NCBI RefSeq assembly: GCF_022682495.2 | Contig: NC_071392.1 | Span: 109,854,896 to 109,918,895, forward strand | Source: Desmodus rotundus | Lineage: Eukaryota; Chordata; Mammalia; Chiroptera; Phyllostomidae | Direction: 5' to 3' | DNA: 64,000 nt | Shown here: positions 44,901-51,889 of the stretch, in pieces | Numbering within the stretch: the first letter of the stretch is position 1 | Layout of the letters: every line of letters starts with the position of its first letter | Translations under genes and position numbers: made by a program | The notes under the pieces: model-generated | Databases searched by the model: none | What the model was told of the DNA's origin: nothing | Seen by the model: the letters and a program-made list of their open reading frames with translations, nothing else

Positions 44901-47900
44901 TAAGCAATCCTTGTTGTTGGGAACTGACAGCCCAGTGGTCCTTGTGAGGGAGGACAGATCCAGACCCTTTTCCTCACCAAAGTGACTTCTCCTCTGTTTT
45001 CTCCCTGGATTCCCCACAGAGGAGAGGTTTCTGAAGTGCCCCTATCACTGGGGGGAAGGGTCCCTATGGCGAGAGCCCAGTATTTAGATTCAGAGTTATC
45101 GTTTGGATGGTTTGCCCTAACTTTTTACCCCTCCCTGTATCCATACCCTCACCATTGCCTATGTTGGGGAGAGGGTGTATTTCCATGCTCTTGACTTTGG
45201 GTATGGCCATGTGACTTGCTTTGGCCAATGGCCTATGAGTAGAAGTGACTGTGGGCCAGTTCTGAGTCTAGCCTTTAAGGGGTCCTTCGTGTTTTTTGTT
45301 GCCCTTTTTGCCCCCCTGCCATCACCAAGAACATGCTCCGGGTAGTTCACTGGTCCAGAGAGGAGGACCAGATACAGGTGGAGAAGGACCACCTCAGCTA
45401 AGCCCAACCTAGATGTGGGATCCCCAGCCAACACATCGATGTGCAAGTGATAATATATGATTTGTTTTAAGCCACTGGGTTGGGATGCTTGTTACACAGC
45501 AATAGCTAACTGATAAAGGGATAAATTAAAGGTCTCACTTAGCCTTCCATCCTAAGCCCTGTGCACTAACTCTGCCTTGCCAGTGTCCTGCACTCAGACA
45601 AGGGCAAGTGCTCAACTCTTAACCAAGGGTTATATCGAATCTTCTTATGAGAAAAATTCTGCCAGGAACCCTGTGGGTACAAGTGGTGACAAGCAAGGCA
45701 AAAACCAAGCATTCCTGAGATCCTGGCTCTCATCCCTTCCAAGTATCACCAAAAGCTCACCCACATCCTCAAAAACCCCAGGCTTGGAAACACACATGAA
45801 ATTCTTGCGTGCCTTCCATTTTCCACTCATCTTGACATTGGCATTTGTCACGGAGACATCAAGGCCCTCGTTGGGCAGCAGTTTTATCTGGGAACTGGGA
45901 AGCTGAACTCCATGGATAACCATGCTGCAAAGAAGAAATGTTCGGTTAGCCTTCAGGGGGCCCACACAAGGACTCGGCCAATGGTTAATGTGGACGCAGG
46001 CTTCCCACCCAGTTCCTGCACTCCATCCACTCCAGGACAACCCAGATGCTGTGAGAGCAGCCTTGGGAGATGGGGCATTGAGCAGAGTGGCTAGGCTTTG
46101 AAGTCAGACAAATCTGCATTTGAATCCTGATCTTAAAAGCACTAGTGTGTAACCCTGGGCAGGTCACTTAATCATCCTGAGCCTCAGTTTCCTCGTTTGT
46201 AAAATGAACACAATAATCTCTATCTGGTAGGGTGTGTGGCAATCAATAAAGATAACAAATGTTATCCCATTAACCACAAGTTCTATGAAGGGACGCAGTG
46301 TGTCTTCTTTTCACTATTGTAGCAAAGCCTGCTGTGTCAGACACAGTAGATGTTCAAAAATACTTTTTGAGTGAATAGGTGTATAAAACTCATTACAGAA
46401 CATTTGTGGGTTTTCTGCCCAGAGCCCACAGCCCCTTATTGTGTTAACAGAACTATCATTTAACTTTTTTCCATGTTGCTTCAAAGAAAGTTGACTTTGC
46501 CTCCATCTTTAGGTGGCAGAGCTTATGATTTGGGCATAAGGTGATTAGCATATTCTACTCCCCTGACCACAGTGATTGGTTCAGGAATGTGTACATAACC
46601 TAAGATGAACCAATCAGAGTGAATCTTAGGGGTTTTGCTTGGGTTGCAAGGAGAAGGTCCTCTCCTTCCACAGGACTTGCAATGCTGAGGTGATGCTGGT
46701 GGGCATCTTGCCTCTTGGAGGAGTCACCTTACCTGAGAATTAGACCTCCCCATGGGAAGTGACACCAAGAGGTGGCAAGAGAGAAACAGAATCCAATGAC
46801 ACTTGAGCCTGCCTGAAGCTGAACCTGAAGATGGACTACTCCAGGGACACCTCAGTCCTGTGAGCCAGTAATTTCTGCTTAGGCATTTTGGATTAGGTTT
46901 TCTGTCCTTGAGCCCCCCTCCCCTAATTGATATATGGGCCTAGCACAGAGTTTTGGGGTTCATGACACATCCCTCAGAGAGTCATGGTGAGTGCCTGAAA
47001 GACAGTTTTCATGGTGGAAGCTTGGGGGGTTGCGTCTCCTTGGGGTGGTGAAACACTGGCTTTGGGACCTAACCTCTCCAGGTTGAGGAGTGGGTGGCTC
47101 TGTGATTCTAGGTTTTGGCGGCCCCAGAACACTACAAAGTCCTGCACACTGAGGATGGAGCTTGACGGGCCTCACCTGTAGAAGCTATAGTCACCTTTCC
47201 CCAAGTACTTGATCTTAAAGCTTCCTGAGAAAGGGGGAATCTCGATCTTCTCCAGCTCCTTCTGCAGCGCAGCCACTCCCTGCTGGCAGGCTGAGGGGAG
47301 AGAGCAGGGAGACTGTCAGAGGCACAGCCGGGGAGCCGGGGTGGGCGGGCCAGGGAGGCACAGTGGGACAGGGAAGGTCTAAAGCTAAGGTTTGCTGTAA
47401 AAGGGCCAGAGAATAAGTATTTGGGGCTCTGAGGGCCCTGCTGTCTCTGTCACAACCGCCACAAAGCAGCCATCGACAATATGTAAGTGGTGGGTGTGGC
47501 TATTCCTCCAATAAATGTGATGAACACTGAGATTTCACATTCGGACAATTTTCACGTGGTGTGAGATATCATTCTTTTTTTGATTTTTTTAACCATTTAA
47601 AAATGGAAAAGTCATTTTTAGTCCTTGGGCCATACAAAAACAGGCAGTGGCCCAGATTTGGTCAGCAGGCTGTAGTTTGCCATCCCCTGGTCTAAAATAT
47701 TAACCGCCCCCACCCCCCAGAAACACCCAGTCATGCATCCTATGGGCGTTCAGTGTGCACCTACTGTGTGCCTAGCTCTGTGCCCTCACAGATACTCCGT
47801 CTCTCTGGCTTTTGGACTGTGTCTCCACAGGACCTTTGCATGTGCCATACCTGTTGCTTAGGAAACCCTTCTCTCCCTTCTTCACCTGACCAACTTCTAG

Positions 47901-50166
47901 TCAGCTCCATCATCACTTCCTGCAGGAACTTTCTCTGACCCAGCTGGCCCCTCATGATGCCACGGGCATCTCCCTGGGCTCTGCCATTCCTGTTTATAAT
48001 TATGCATTTATTCATGAGACTTTTCGGTTAATGTCTCTCTCCGTCACCCAAGGTCAGTGGTAATGCCTGTTTTATTTACTAATGTAAATGTGATTCCTAC
48101 ATTTACCGCAGTGACTAGAACTTACATTAGAATAAATACACTTAGTATTTGCTGGATGAATAAGTGAATGAATGCCTCAGTGTCAAGGATTCTACTACCA
48201 GTTATGATGTAGCTAATAGCATCAAAGAACCAATTAAAAGGCAAACATTATCTGAGAAAGAGTAATATGTAAAATGAGGGATCCTGGACTATGTGTTTTC
48301 CAACAGCCAGTTAGGAAATAATAATAATAATAATAATAAATAGTAATAATAATAATTTATCAAGCTCTTATTCTATGCCAGGTACTGTTCTGGGCTCTGT
48401 ACATGCATTCAGTTACTGAATCTGAACACTCCTAGAAAGCAGATCCCCAGTTCTCAGACGAGGAAGCTGAAATTCAGAAAGGTGACCACATAGCTGGCGA
48501 GTGACGGAAACAGGATCTGAATCCAGGCCTTCTGGACCCAGAGCCCGTGCCCTGGGATGGGCCTTCTGGGGTTTAAAAGTAAGCAACACGTACACTGTCA
48601 CTGCCTGGAGGAGAAAGAAAACCTGGGCTGACTGGGATCTGGGGGTCTGCAGTGGTCAGGTCTTGAAGGGTCTCAAATGCCATACAAAGAGGTCAGGGGA
48701 TCTGAGGGTCCTGGAGAGCCACTGAATACCGTACTTTTGCTGTGTATAATGCACACTTTTTTGCCCAAATTTCTTAGGGGAAAATAAGGATGCACATTAA
48801 ACATGGGCATAATGATTACATACCATGGGTATAACAATCCTGTGTATAATGCACACAAAATTGTGGGTGCACATATACACGGCAAAATACGGGAGTCTGG
48901 GAAAGGAGAGGGGCATGAGCAGATTTGCTGCCCTTCAGAAAACCCACTGTGGCTACCATGTGGGGTGTGAGTTGGAGGGGAAACTGAGGCTGCTGGGACA
49001 GAATATGAAGATTTCTGGGTTTAAAGGCTGAGCCCAAGCCTCTGCTCCTGGCAAGCCTTCGGGGCCACCCCAGCACTGTCTTTGGGGCAGGGCCATATCA
49101 CTTTCCCCTGGGATTCAGAGGTGTCCTGCCTGGGCTGGGGTAGGAATTCAGGGATGACAGACCAGGTCCCCCTGAGTCCCTTCCTGGGGTAGTGGTGCCC
49201 CAGGGCATGAGGTTCTCTCTGCCTTCTCCTTGGTCTGGTTGCTCCGGATGGGCTAGCCTCACTCTTCTGCAGTTCATCTCTCGGCCACTGGGAGACAGCA
49301 TCGAGCAGCCACATACAGGGACCTCAGACAAAATCCAGGCGGCCCTCTGGCCTACCCACTACCTTCTCCAACTTTCCATTTGCTCATCTGTAAACGTCGC
49401 TAGTAACAGTGCGTCCCACCCGGGGGTGGCATGCAGATGAAACAAGACTGTGTGTGTGAAGTTCCCAGCACAGTGCCTGGCACAGATCAGAACGGGTCAG
49501 CAGGAGCTGCTTCCTGCCCTGCTCTGGGGATGGGTAAGTGGTCTGGGGGACCCTCTCTGGGCCACCCACATGGGTAATGTGCACAGTATGGCCACCAAGC
49601 CCCTGCCCTGGGGAACATTTAAGAAGGGCCCTCCCTAGGCTCCTCCTGCCCTCTGCTCAGCCTCCCCACTGCCTGAGCTCTGCCCACGCTGAAGACTGAG
49701 CAGTAATTTTGAGGCAAATGACAGGGCTGAGAACAAGCTTGGGAAGAAAATAAAGTGCTTAGAAGCCGGGGTTGAGGTTTGGGTAGAGGGAGGGAAGGTA
49801 CCTGGAGGACCCTTGGGGGCCCGGATTGGACTTGGAATCCTCCAGGCCTGGACTGTGGTCCCAGTCCTGCGATCTAGGGCAACTTGCCTTGCCTCAGTTT
49901 CTTCATACGAAAGATGGGGTGAGGGACCTACTATGCAGAGCTGTGAGCACGCCCTGTGCTGGAGTTAAAGGGCTGCACACAGCAGGTGCTCAGTGCATGG
50001 TCCTCAGGGGCGGGAGAGGAGGAGAGGAAGGCCTACCGTAGTCCAGGCCCTGCTGGGTGATCCTGACCACGACGCCGGGGTTGGTGGCCCCTGTCACAGC
50101 TGTGCCCAGGGCGGCCAGCACCACCAGGGTTGCCCACCTCGTTGTGCAGTCCAGGCCTCTGGCCAT
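20937..50166 (-). CDS. BPI: Bactericidal/permeability-increasing protein, complete coding region in 15 exons
   Basis: Neutrophil azurophil-granule protein that binds lipid A, damages Gram-negative outer membranes and neutralises endotoxin. Exons joined are 50166-50037, 47290-47176, 45924-45796, 44097-43936, 42698-42635, 36715-36652, 35203-35112, 32974-32798, 31833-31774, 30248-30081, 29018-28951, 26731-26689, 23752-23689, 22671-22595 and 20969-20937. The total is 1446 nt: 481 codons plus TAG, with no break. Thirteen of the fourteen introns are GT-AG; intron 8 is GC-AG. Diagnostic stretches are [41 protein letters not shown] and [14 protein letters not shown]. The start chosen (ATGGCC, A at -3) matches the second Met of human BPI; the human upstream Met codon is Glu here. 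The C-terminus is two residues shorter than in human. An extra Cys (KLSCDP) lies in the N-terminal barrel. It sits upstream of LBP in the same orientation, as in human. Confidence 0.97.
21508..21716 (+). mobile_element. Bat VES-type SINE in BPI intron 14
   Basis: tRNA-derived head (TAGCTGGTGTGGCTCAGTAG; B-box-like GGTTGCCAGTTCGATTCCCA), then GTCAGGGCACATGCCTGGGT and TTGCAGGCCATGTCCCCAG. A (TC)-rich stretch and AAATAAATAAATAAAATC tail follow. The head is Pol III promoter-like, but this is a SINE and not a tRNA gene. Confidence 0.88.
22595..22671 (-). CDS. BPI: BPI coding exon 14
   Basis: 77 nt, phase 1 to 0: [20 protein letters not shown] and then VLQSYQ. The acceptor is TTGCAG|AGAGG and the donor TACCAG|GTGAGT. 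Confidence 0.95.
23689..23752 (-). CDS. BPI: BPI coding exon 13
   Basis: 64 nt, phase 0 to 1: [20 protein letters not shown] and then N. The acceptor is TTCCAG|GTTGA and the donor AACG|GTAAGC. Confidence 0.95.
24215..24622 (+). repeat. L1 3' end in BPI intron 12
   Basis: Sense L1 tail: TGGAACGCTACTCAGCAATA, GACAACACGGAGGCAGCTGG, CACTATGTTCTACACCTGAA, then CAACTACACTGTAATAAATT with a polyadenylation signal. Confidence 0.75.
25800..26345 (+). repeat. L2 LINE 3' region in BPI intron 12
   Basis: TCCTCAGAGAGGCCTTCCCT, TTATTTCTTATTGTCTGTCT, then CACATGGTAGGTGCTCAATA: the classic L2 order, sense. The preceding 24650-25500 is AT-rich and unassigned. Confidence 0.75.
26689..26731 (-). CDS. BPI: BPI coding exon 12
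   Basis: 43 nt, phase 2 to 0: (K)[14 protein letters not shown]. The acceptor is CCACAG|GCTGC and the donor TTCTCG|GTGAGT. Confidence 0.94.
26920..27285 (+). repeat. Ancient interspersed repeat, family not named
   Basis: CCACAGTGATTGCTTTAGGA, GAGCCAATGGGAGTTGG and CTGAGCCAATAAACTATCCC. It shares its first motif and layout with 46520-46900, so the two are probably the same old element (LTR- or DNA-type). BPI intron 11. Confidence 0.45.
27535..28240 (+). repeat. Polypyrimidine low-complexity tracts
   Basis: (CT)n at 27537-27582 and a long CT/CTGT-rich run at 27980-28238 (mostly TCTCTCTGTC, TCCCTTTCC). On the BPI transcript these are purine-rich. Intronic, not coding. Confidence 0.8.
28243..28475 (-). 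repeat. MIR SINE (antisense) in BPI intron 11
   Basis: ACTGAGCACTTATTTTGTCC, TTTCATCCTCACGACCATGC, then GTGTCAGGATTCGAACCCAG: reverse complement of MIR. Confidence 0.75.
28951..29018 (-). CDS. BPI: BPI coding exon 11
   Basis: 68 nt, phase 0 to 2: [20 protein letters not shown] and then LD. The acceptor is TTGCAG|AGCAC and the donor GACAA|GTAAGT. Confidence 0.94.
29571..29915 (+). repeat. Degenerate (GAATGAACAAAT)n-like tandem tract with a ~112-bp internal duplication
   Basis: AT-rich run of diverged TGAA/GAAT/AAAT words in BPI intron 10. The block starting GAACCAGAAAAGGTATAACC (about 29742) recurs as GAATCAGAAACAGTACCCG (about 29854), and both lead into AATGAATAACTGAATGAA. Confidence 0.6.
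30081..30248 (-). CDS. BPI: BPI coding exon 10
   Basis: 168 nt, 56 codons. The acceptor is CCGCAG|GTGGC and the donor GGCATG|GTAAGC. It runs [20 protein letters not shown], then [20 protein letters not shown] and NSS are sequons; NSS is shared with human. Confidence 0.95.
30362..30558 (-). mobile_element. Diverged VES-type SINE (antisense) in BPI intron 9
   Basis: Reverse orientation: a TTTTAGAGAGAAGCATTGACTGG tail side, then GGGGATTGAACCCGCAACCT, GGGAATTGAACCCCCACCTT and CAACTGAGCCACACTGGCC as the tRNA-like head. It is older or a different subfamily from the copies at 21508 and 44631. Confidence 0.7.
31010..31380 (+). mobile_element. MLT1-type MaLR solitary LTR in BPI intron 9
   Basis: GACTGAATGTTTGTGTCTAC, GAAGTCCTAACCACCCAGTG, GAAGAGACACCAGAGAGCTC, CACAGCGAGAAGGCAGCCGT, CCAGGAAGAGAGCC and TAAGCCACCCAGTCTGTGGC match MLT1 LTR order. 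No internal retroviral sequence. Confidence 0.8.
31440..31605 (+). repeat. L2 LINE 3' tail
   Basis: A T-run, then CACTGGACTGGAGCCCCAGG, AGGGCAGGTCTCTGGTCTG and CAGCACCCGGCACGTGGTGG, the usual L2 end. Confidence 0.7.
31774..31833 (-). CDS. BPI: BPI coding exon 9
   Basis: 60 nt, 20 codons: [20 protein letters not shown]. The acceptor is CTACAG|ATTCC and the donor CCCCAG|GTGAGC. Confidence 0.95.
32510..32700 (-). repeat. MIR SINE (antisense) in BPI intron 8
   Basis: CTGTGCTGAGTGCTTCTCAT, then GGTAGATACAGTTATTGGCG and ATGAGGAAACTGAGATTCTG. The intron also holds unassigned sequence from 31850 to 32500. Confidence 0.7.
32798..32974 (-). CDS. BPI: BPI coding exon 8 (with a GC donor)
   Basis: 177 nt, 59 codons. 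The acceptor is CCCCAG|GGGGA. The donor is GACATG|GCAAGT, a GC-type splice site. It encodes [20 protein letters not shown], then [20 protein letters not shown] and [10 protein letters not shown]. It is notably GC-rich compared with the other exons. NLT is a sequon that human BPI lacks (KMT). Confidence 0.95.
33130..33285 (-). repeat. MIR-type SINE (antisense) in BPI intron 7
   Basis: GTGACTTGCCCCAGGTCACT and then GGTAAGTGGCAGAGCCGGGA are the reversed MIR core. Confidence 0.6.
34027..34205 (+). repeat. (GT)n and (TC)n microsatellites
   Basis: TGTGTGAGTGTGTGTGTGTG-type run at 34028-34055 and two TCTCTCTC/CCCTCCC tracts at 34146-34202, in BPI intron 7. Confidence 0.85.
34567..35055 (+). repeat. 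(ATCC)n followed by an ancient interspersed repeat
   Basis: Six TCCA/ATCC units (34570-34593), then TTTATTGAACACCTACTATA, GTGACAGTGGTCTGAGAAGG and AGTGCAAAGGCCCTGGGGTG. The last phrases occur in a widespread old mammalian repeat whose family I do not name with certainty. Confidence 0.5.
35112..35203 (-). CDS. BPI: BPI coding exon 7
   Basis: 92 nt, phase 1 to 0. The acceptor is CTCCAG|TGACA and the donor CTGAAG|GTGAGC. It encodes [20 protein letters not shown] and then [11 protein letters not shown]. Confidence 0.95.
36652..36715 (-). CDS. BPI: BPI coding exon 6
   Basis: 64 nt, phase 0 to 1. The acceptor is CCCCAG|ATCTG and the donor GCCAG|GTGAGT. It encodes [20 protein letters not shown] and then P. 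The Cys is the disulfide partner of the exon-4 CSSCSS region. The preceding intron is 5.9 kb and carries the large tandem array. Confidence 0.95.
37335..37800. repeat. Ancient interspersed repeat in BPI intron 5
   Basis: GTGGGCGTGGTGACTTGCTT, AACCAACAGAATACAGCGGA and CATGGAGAGGCCACAGGTG are typical of an old mammalian LTR/DNA repeat. Family not assigned. Adjacent 36720-37330 and 37800-39250 show L2-like phrases (38030-38100, 39050-39250) and no exon. Confidence 0.45.
39529..41377 (+). repeat. 1.85-kb minisatellite of 12/15-bp units in BPI intron 5
   Basis: Uninterrupted array of units such as CCACCATCTTCA and CCACCACCATCTTCA with variants (CCACCGTCATCTTCA, CCATCAGCATCTTCA, CGCCGCCACCACCATCTTCA). 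Nearly all units are multiples of three, so a frame on each strand is free of stops (Val-Lys-Met-rich on minus, Ile-Phe-Thr-rich on plus). There is no start context, splice support or family match, so these frames are by-products. Longer blocks are themselves repeated, for example near 41038 and 41239 (about 201 bp apart) and near 40266 and 40502 (about 236 bp apart). Confidence 0.95.
41545..41790 (-). repeat. MIR SINE (antisense) and a poly(A) run
   Basis: TACATTATCTCAGTGGTCCT, GATGGTGAAACTGAGATTCA, then GAATTAAAACCCAGAAATCC and a 19-A run at about 41770-41788. BPI intron 5. Confidence 0.6.
42635..42698 (-). CDS. BPI: BPI coding exon 5
   Basis: 64 nt, phase 2 to 0. The acceptor is CTCCAG|GTGGT and the donor AGCAAG|GTAGGA. 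It encodes [20 protein letters not shown] and then SK. Confidence 0.95.
42940..43330 (+). repeat. L2 LINE 3' region in BPI intron 4
   Basis: GTATCTTGTGCTTCCTCCCA, CCAGGGCCTCTGCACGTGCT, ATCTCAACTCAAACATCATT and GGATGGAGAGCTTCAAGAGA in L2 order. A MIR-like stretch follows at 43410-43530. Confidence 0.7.
43936..44097 (-). CDS. BPI: BPI coding exon 4
   Basis: 162 nt, phase 2 to 2. The acceptor is TTCAG|CAAAG and the donor CTGGG|GTATGA. It encodes [20 protein letters not shown], then [16 protein letters not shown] and [12 protein letters not shown]. It holds three Cys. Human BPI has two in CSSCSS but Gly-Ser at the LSCDP position. Confidence 0.95.
44631..44846 (+). mobile_element. Bat VES-type SINE with target-site duplication in BPI intron 3
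   Basis: CCCTGGCTGGGGTAGCTCAG head, TTTGATTCCCAGTCAGGGCA, GTTGCAGGCCAGGTCCCCAG, a (TC)-rich stretch and AAATAAATAAATAAAA tail. TAAAAAAATGATA before the head recurs as TAAAAAATGATA after the tail (about 44847-44858), a probable target-site duplication. Confidence 0.9.
45130..45540 (+). repeat. Ancient LTR-like repeat in BPI intron 3
   Basis: GGCCATGTGACTTGCTTTGG, CCAATGGCCTATGAGTAGAA, then TTAAGCCACTGGGTTGGGAT and ACACAGCAATAGCTAACTGA: the layout of old mammalian LTR repeats. Family not named. Confidence 0.5.
45796..45924 (-). CDS. BPI: BPI coding exon 3
   Basis: 129 nt, phase 2 to 2. The acceptor is TTGCAG|CATGG. The donor TTCAT|GTGTGT is weaker than its neighbours. It encodes [20 protein letters not shown] and then [16 protein letters not shown], the cationic loop equivalent to the LBP LPS-contact segment. 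Confidence 0.95.
46085..46380 (+). repeat. MIR SINE plus L2-type tail in BPI intron 2
   Basis: GCATTTGAATCCTGATCTTA, GGGCAGGTCACTTAATCATC, CCTCAGTTTCCTCGTTTGTA, then TGTGTCAGACACAGTAGATG. Confidence 0.75.
46520..46900 (+). repeat. Ancient interspersed repeat, related to 26920-27285
   Basis: CCACAGTGATTGGTTCAGGA, AAGATGAACCAATCAGAGTG and TGAGCCAGTAATTTCTGCTT. Family not named. Confidence 0.45.
47176..47290 (-). CDS. BPI: BPI coding exon 2
   Basis: 115 nt, phase 1 to 2. The acceptor is CCTCAG|CCTGC and the donor CTACAG|GTGAGG. It encodes [20 protein letters not shown] and then [15 protein letters not shown]. The basic residues belong to the N-barrel tip. Confidence 0.95.
47790..48175 (+). repeat. 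L2 LINE 3' region in BPI intron 1
   Basis: ACAGGACCTTTGCATGTGCC, TGCCACGGGCATCTCCCTGG, TCCGTCACCCAAGGTCAGTG and GCTGGATGAATAAGTGAATG. Confidence 0.65.
48311..48560. repeat. (ATA)n microsatellite and antisense MIR
   Basis: AATAATAATAATAATAATAA-type run at 48317-48357, then CAAGCTCTTATTCTATGCCA, CAGACGAGGAAGCTGAAATT and ACAGGATCTGAATCCAGGCC (reverse MIR). Confidence 0.75.
48729..48892. mobile_element. 164-bp MITE-like element with terminal inverted repeats in BPI intron 1
   Basis: The left end CCGTACTTTTGCTGTGTATA and the complement of the right end CCGTATTTTGCCGTGTATAT are inverted repeats. TGTGTATAATGCACAC occurs twice inside (48741-48756 and 48841-48856). No coding capacity and no clear target duplication. 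Family not named; small DNA transposons like this are common in vespertilionid-type bats. Confidence 0.7.
50037..50166 (-). CDS. BPI: BPI coding exon 1 (signal peptide)
   Basis: 130 nt, phase 0 to 1. It encodes [27 protein letters not shown] and then mature [16 protein letters not shown]. The donor is CTACG|GTAGGC. An in-frame upstream ATG at 50250 would add 28 residues with no human counterpart and lies upstream of the likely transcription start, so the ATG at 50166 (GACATGG context) is preferred. Confidence 0.93.
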
Positions 50167-50194
50167 GTCTTCGTCCTCCAGAGCTGGCACAGCC

Positions 50195-50290
50195 TCGCGG
50201 CCTTGGCAGGGAACCAGGGACCTATAAAGGCGTTGGCTGGGGAAATGCAAGTTACACTAGAATGTAGAAAGGAGGAAGGAACTTGGGTTG
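50195..50290 (-). promoter_or_regulatory. BPI: BPI proximal promoter (tentative)
   Basis: The minus strand carries CCTTTATAGG at 50221-50230, an AT-rich TATA-like element about 55-65 bp before the start codon. GGAGGAAGG (+ strand, 50271-50279) contains an ETS/PU.1-type GGAAG core. Myeloid BPI expression is known to depend on C/EBP-family and related factors. Site use here is inference. Confidence 0.35.
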
Positions 50291-50539
50291 GGGCGGGAGA
50301 GGGGGAGGACGGCTGCCTGCGGTTCCCCACTGAGGCTGGGGCCACAACCCCAGAGGCGGCCAGAAGTGGAGTCTGGGAGGTGTCTGTGTGTGCACGTGGT
50401 GTGTGTGCACGTGGTGTGTGTGTGTCAGACGAGAGGCAACCTCTGACTCTGGGCATTGTTCCCCTCCCAAAGCACCCCATCCCTCTCTCTGGGTGGTGGG
50501 TACATCTCTCTGGGTGGTGGGTACATAGGGGTTCATTAT

Positions 50540-50690
50540 GTTTTTTTCCTGACCAGTTGAGATATAATTGACATACATAATAAAATTATATACATTTAAA
50601 GTATATATGCAATGTGATGAGGTGGTGTATGTACACACTGCGAAGCGATCACCACGACCAGGCTAACACGTCCAGCATCTCACAGAGTTA
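50540..50690 (-). repeat. Antisense L1 3' UTR fragment just upstream of BPI
   Basis: CAGTTGAGATATAATTGACA, ACATTTAAAGTATATATGCA, then GCGAAGCGATCACCACGACC: reversed L1 tail, 0.4 kb upstream of the BPI start codon. Confidence 0.75.
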
Positions 50691-50866
50691 GAATCTGTGG
50701 TGTGAGTGGTAAGGACACTTTCGTAGCAAACTCCGAGGATACGAAATGGTATTTATTCTGAACCACAGTGGCGGCGCTGTACCTTAGATCCCCAGAACTT
50801 ACTCCTTTTGTAAAGGAAAGTTGTACTTTTCTTTCTATTTCTGATTTTCTTGATATTTTCCATATT

Positions 50867-51060
50867 AAAACACTTAAGATGGGAAGAGGGGATTACAGGA
50901 ACTACTATAAAGGACATATGGACAAAATCAAGGGGGAGAGTGGAGGTGGGGGAGGGAGGTGGGTTCAGCTGGGGTGGGGTGGAGGATGGGGAGAAAAGGC
51001 ATACAACTGTAATTGAATAACAATAAAAAATTTTTTAAAAATGAAAAAAAACACTTAAGA
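50867..51060 (+). mobile_element. Short L1 3'-end insertion with 13-bp target-site duplication
   Basis: AAAACACTTAAGA occurs at 50867-50879 and again at 51048-51060. Between them is a 168-bp G-rich L1 tail (GGACATATGGACAAAATCAA; GGCATACAACTGTAATTGAA; TAACAATAAAAAA) with an A-rich end. The flanks are identical and the polyadenylation signal is intact, so this is a fairly young, strongly 5'-truncated insertion. Confidence 0.85.
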
Positions 51061-51734
51061 AAGCAGAACCTTTAGCAGGGTTTTTTTGTTGTTGTTTTTT
51101 ATGTTTTGTTTTGTTTTTTTGTCCTAAGAGGCAGTAGTGGTAACAATTAAACACTTGAATTTTGGAATCCAGTATCTTAGCTGTGATTTTAAATCTTCGC
51201 TCTGTCAGTTGGGTGGTTTGGCTTTGGTCGCGCCCCTTAACCTCTCTGAACCTCAATTTCCTCTTCTGTAGAATGGGAATTATCAGGGTACTCTCCCTCC
51301 CTGGATGACTGTGAAGTCAGAGGGGTTTAACCCACGCAGAGCACTTCTTAGCCCAATGCCCCTGCATAGTCAGCTCACAAGTGGTAGCTGCTAATGTCGC
51401 TCTGACCTTTACAGCAATCCATGTTCACTGGCCGACATTTGAGAAAGACCCAAGAAGATAAAAATTACGTGCAATCCCCATTCTGGAGACAACAAGCAGA
51501 GGTGTGTTTTAGAGTATCTCTCTGCCTCCCCCTCCTCTTCATGGTCAGCGTAAATACAGTCTGCGTTTTGTTTCCTTTAACAGGCAGAATGGGATCACAC
51601 TGGTCAGTTTTGTGAAGTTCCCTTTTTTCAATAAACAGTGTGTAGCGGACGTTCCCCTGTGCACTGAATACCCTTCTACATGCCCCGTAGTTCATTGCTT
51701 CCTCCTCTCACAGTTTTCTTTTTTTTTAATGATT

Positions 51735-51880
51735 TATTTTTATTGTTTTAAAATTTTTATTACTGACACTGTCACAGATGTCCCCAGTTCCCCTCACTTT
51801 GCCCACTGGCACTCAGCCCTCATCCCCCTCCCCTCTGGCTGTCACCACACAGTCCTCTGTGCACATTTCCACAGTTTTCT
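51735..51880 (-). repeat. Antisense bat-type L1 3' end
   Basis: TTTTATTACTGACACTGTCACAGATGTCC is the reverse of the tail seen at 9200-9250 (ACATCTGTGATAGTGTCAAC). Confidence 0.7.
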
Positions 51881-51889
51881 TTTTATTCT

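Noticed and set aside
50164..50250. BPI start at the upstream ATG (50250)
   Set aside because: The added 28 residues lack homology and a signal peptide. It lies upstream of the TATA-like element, so it is probably not transcribed.
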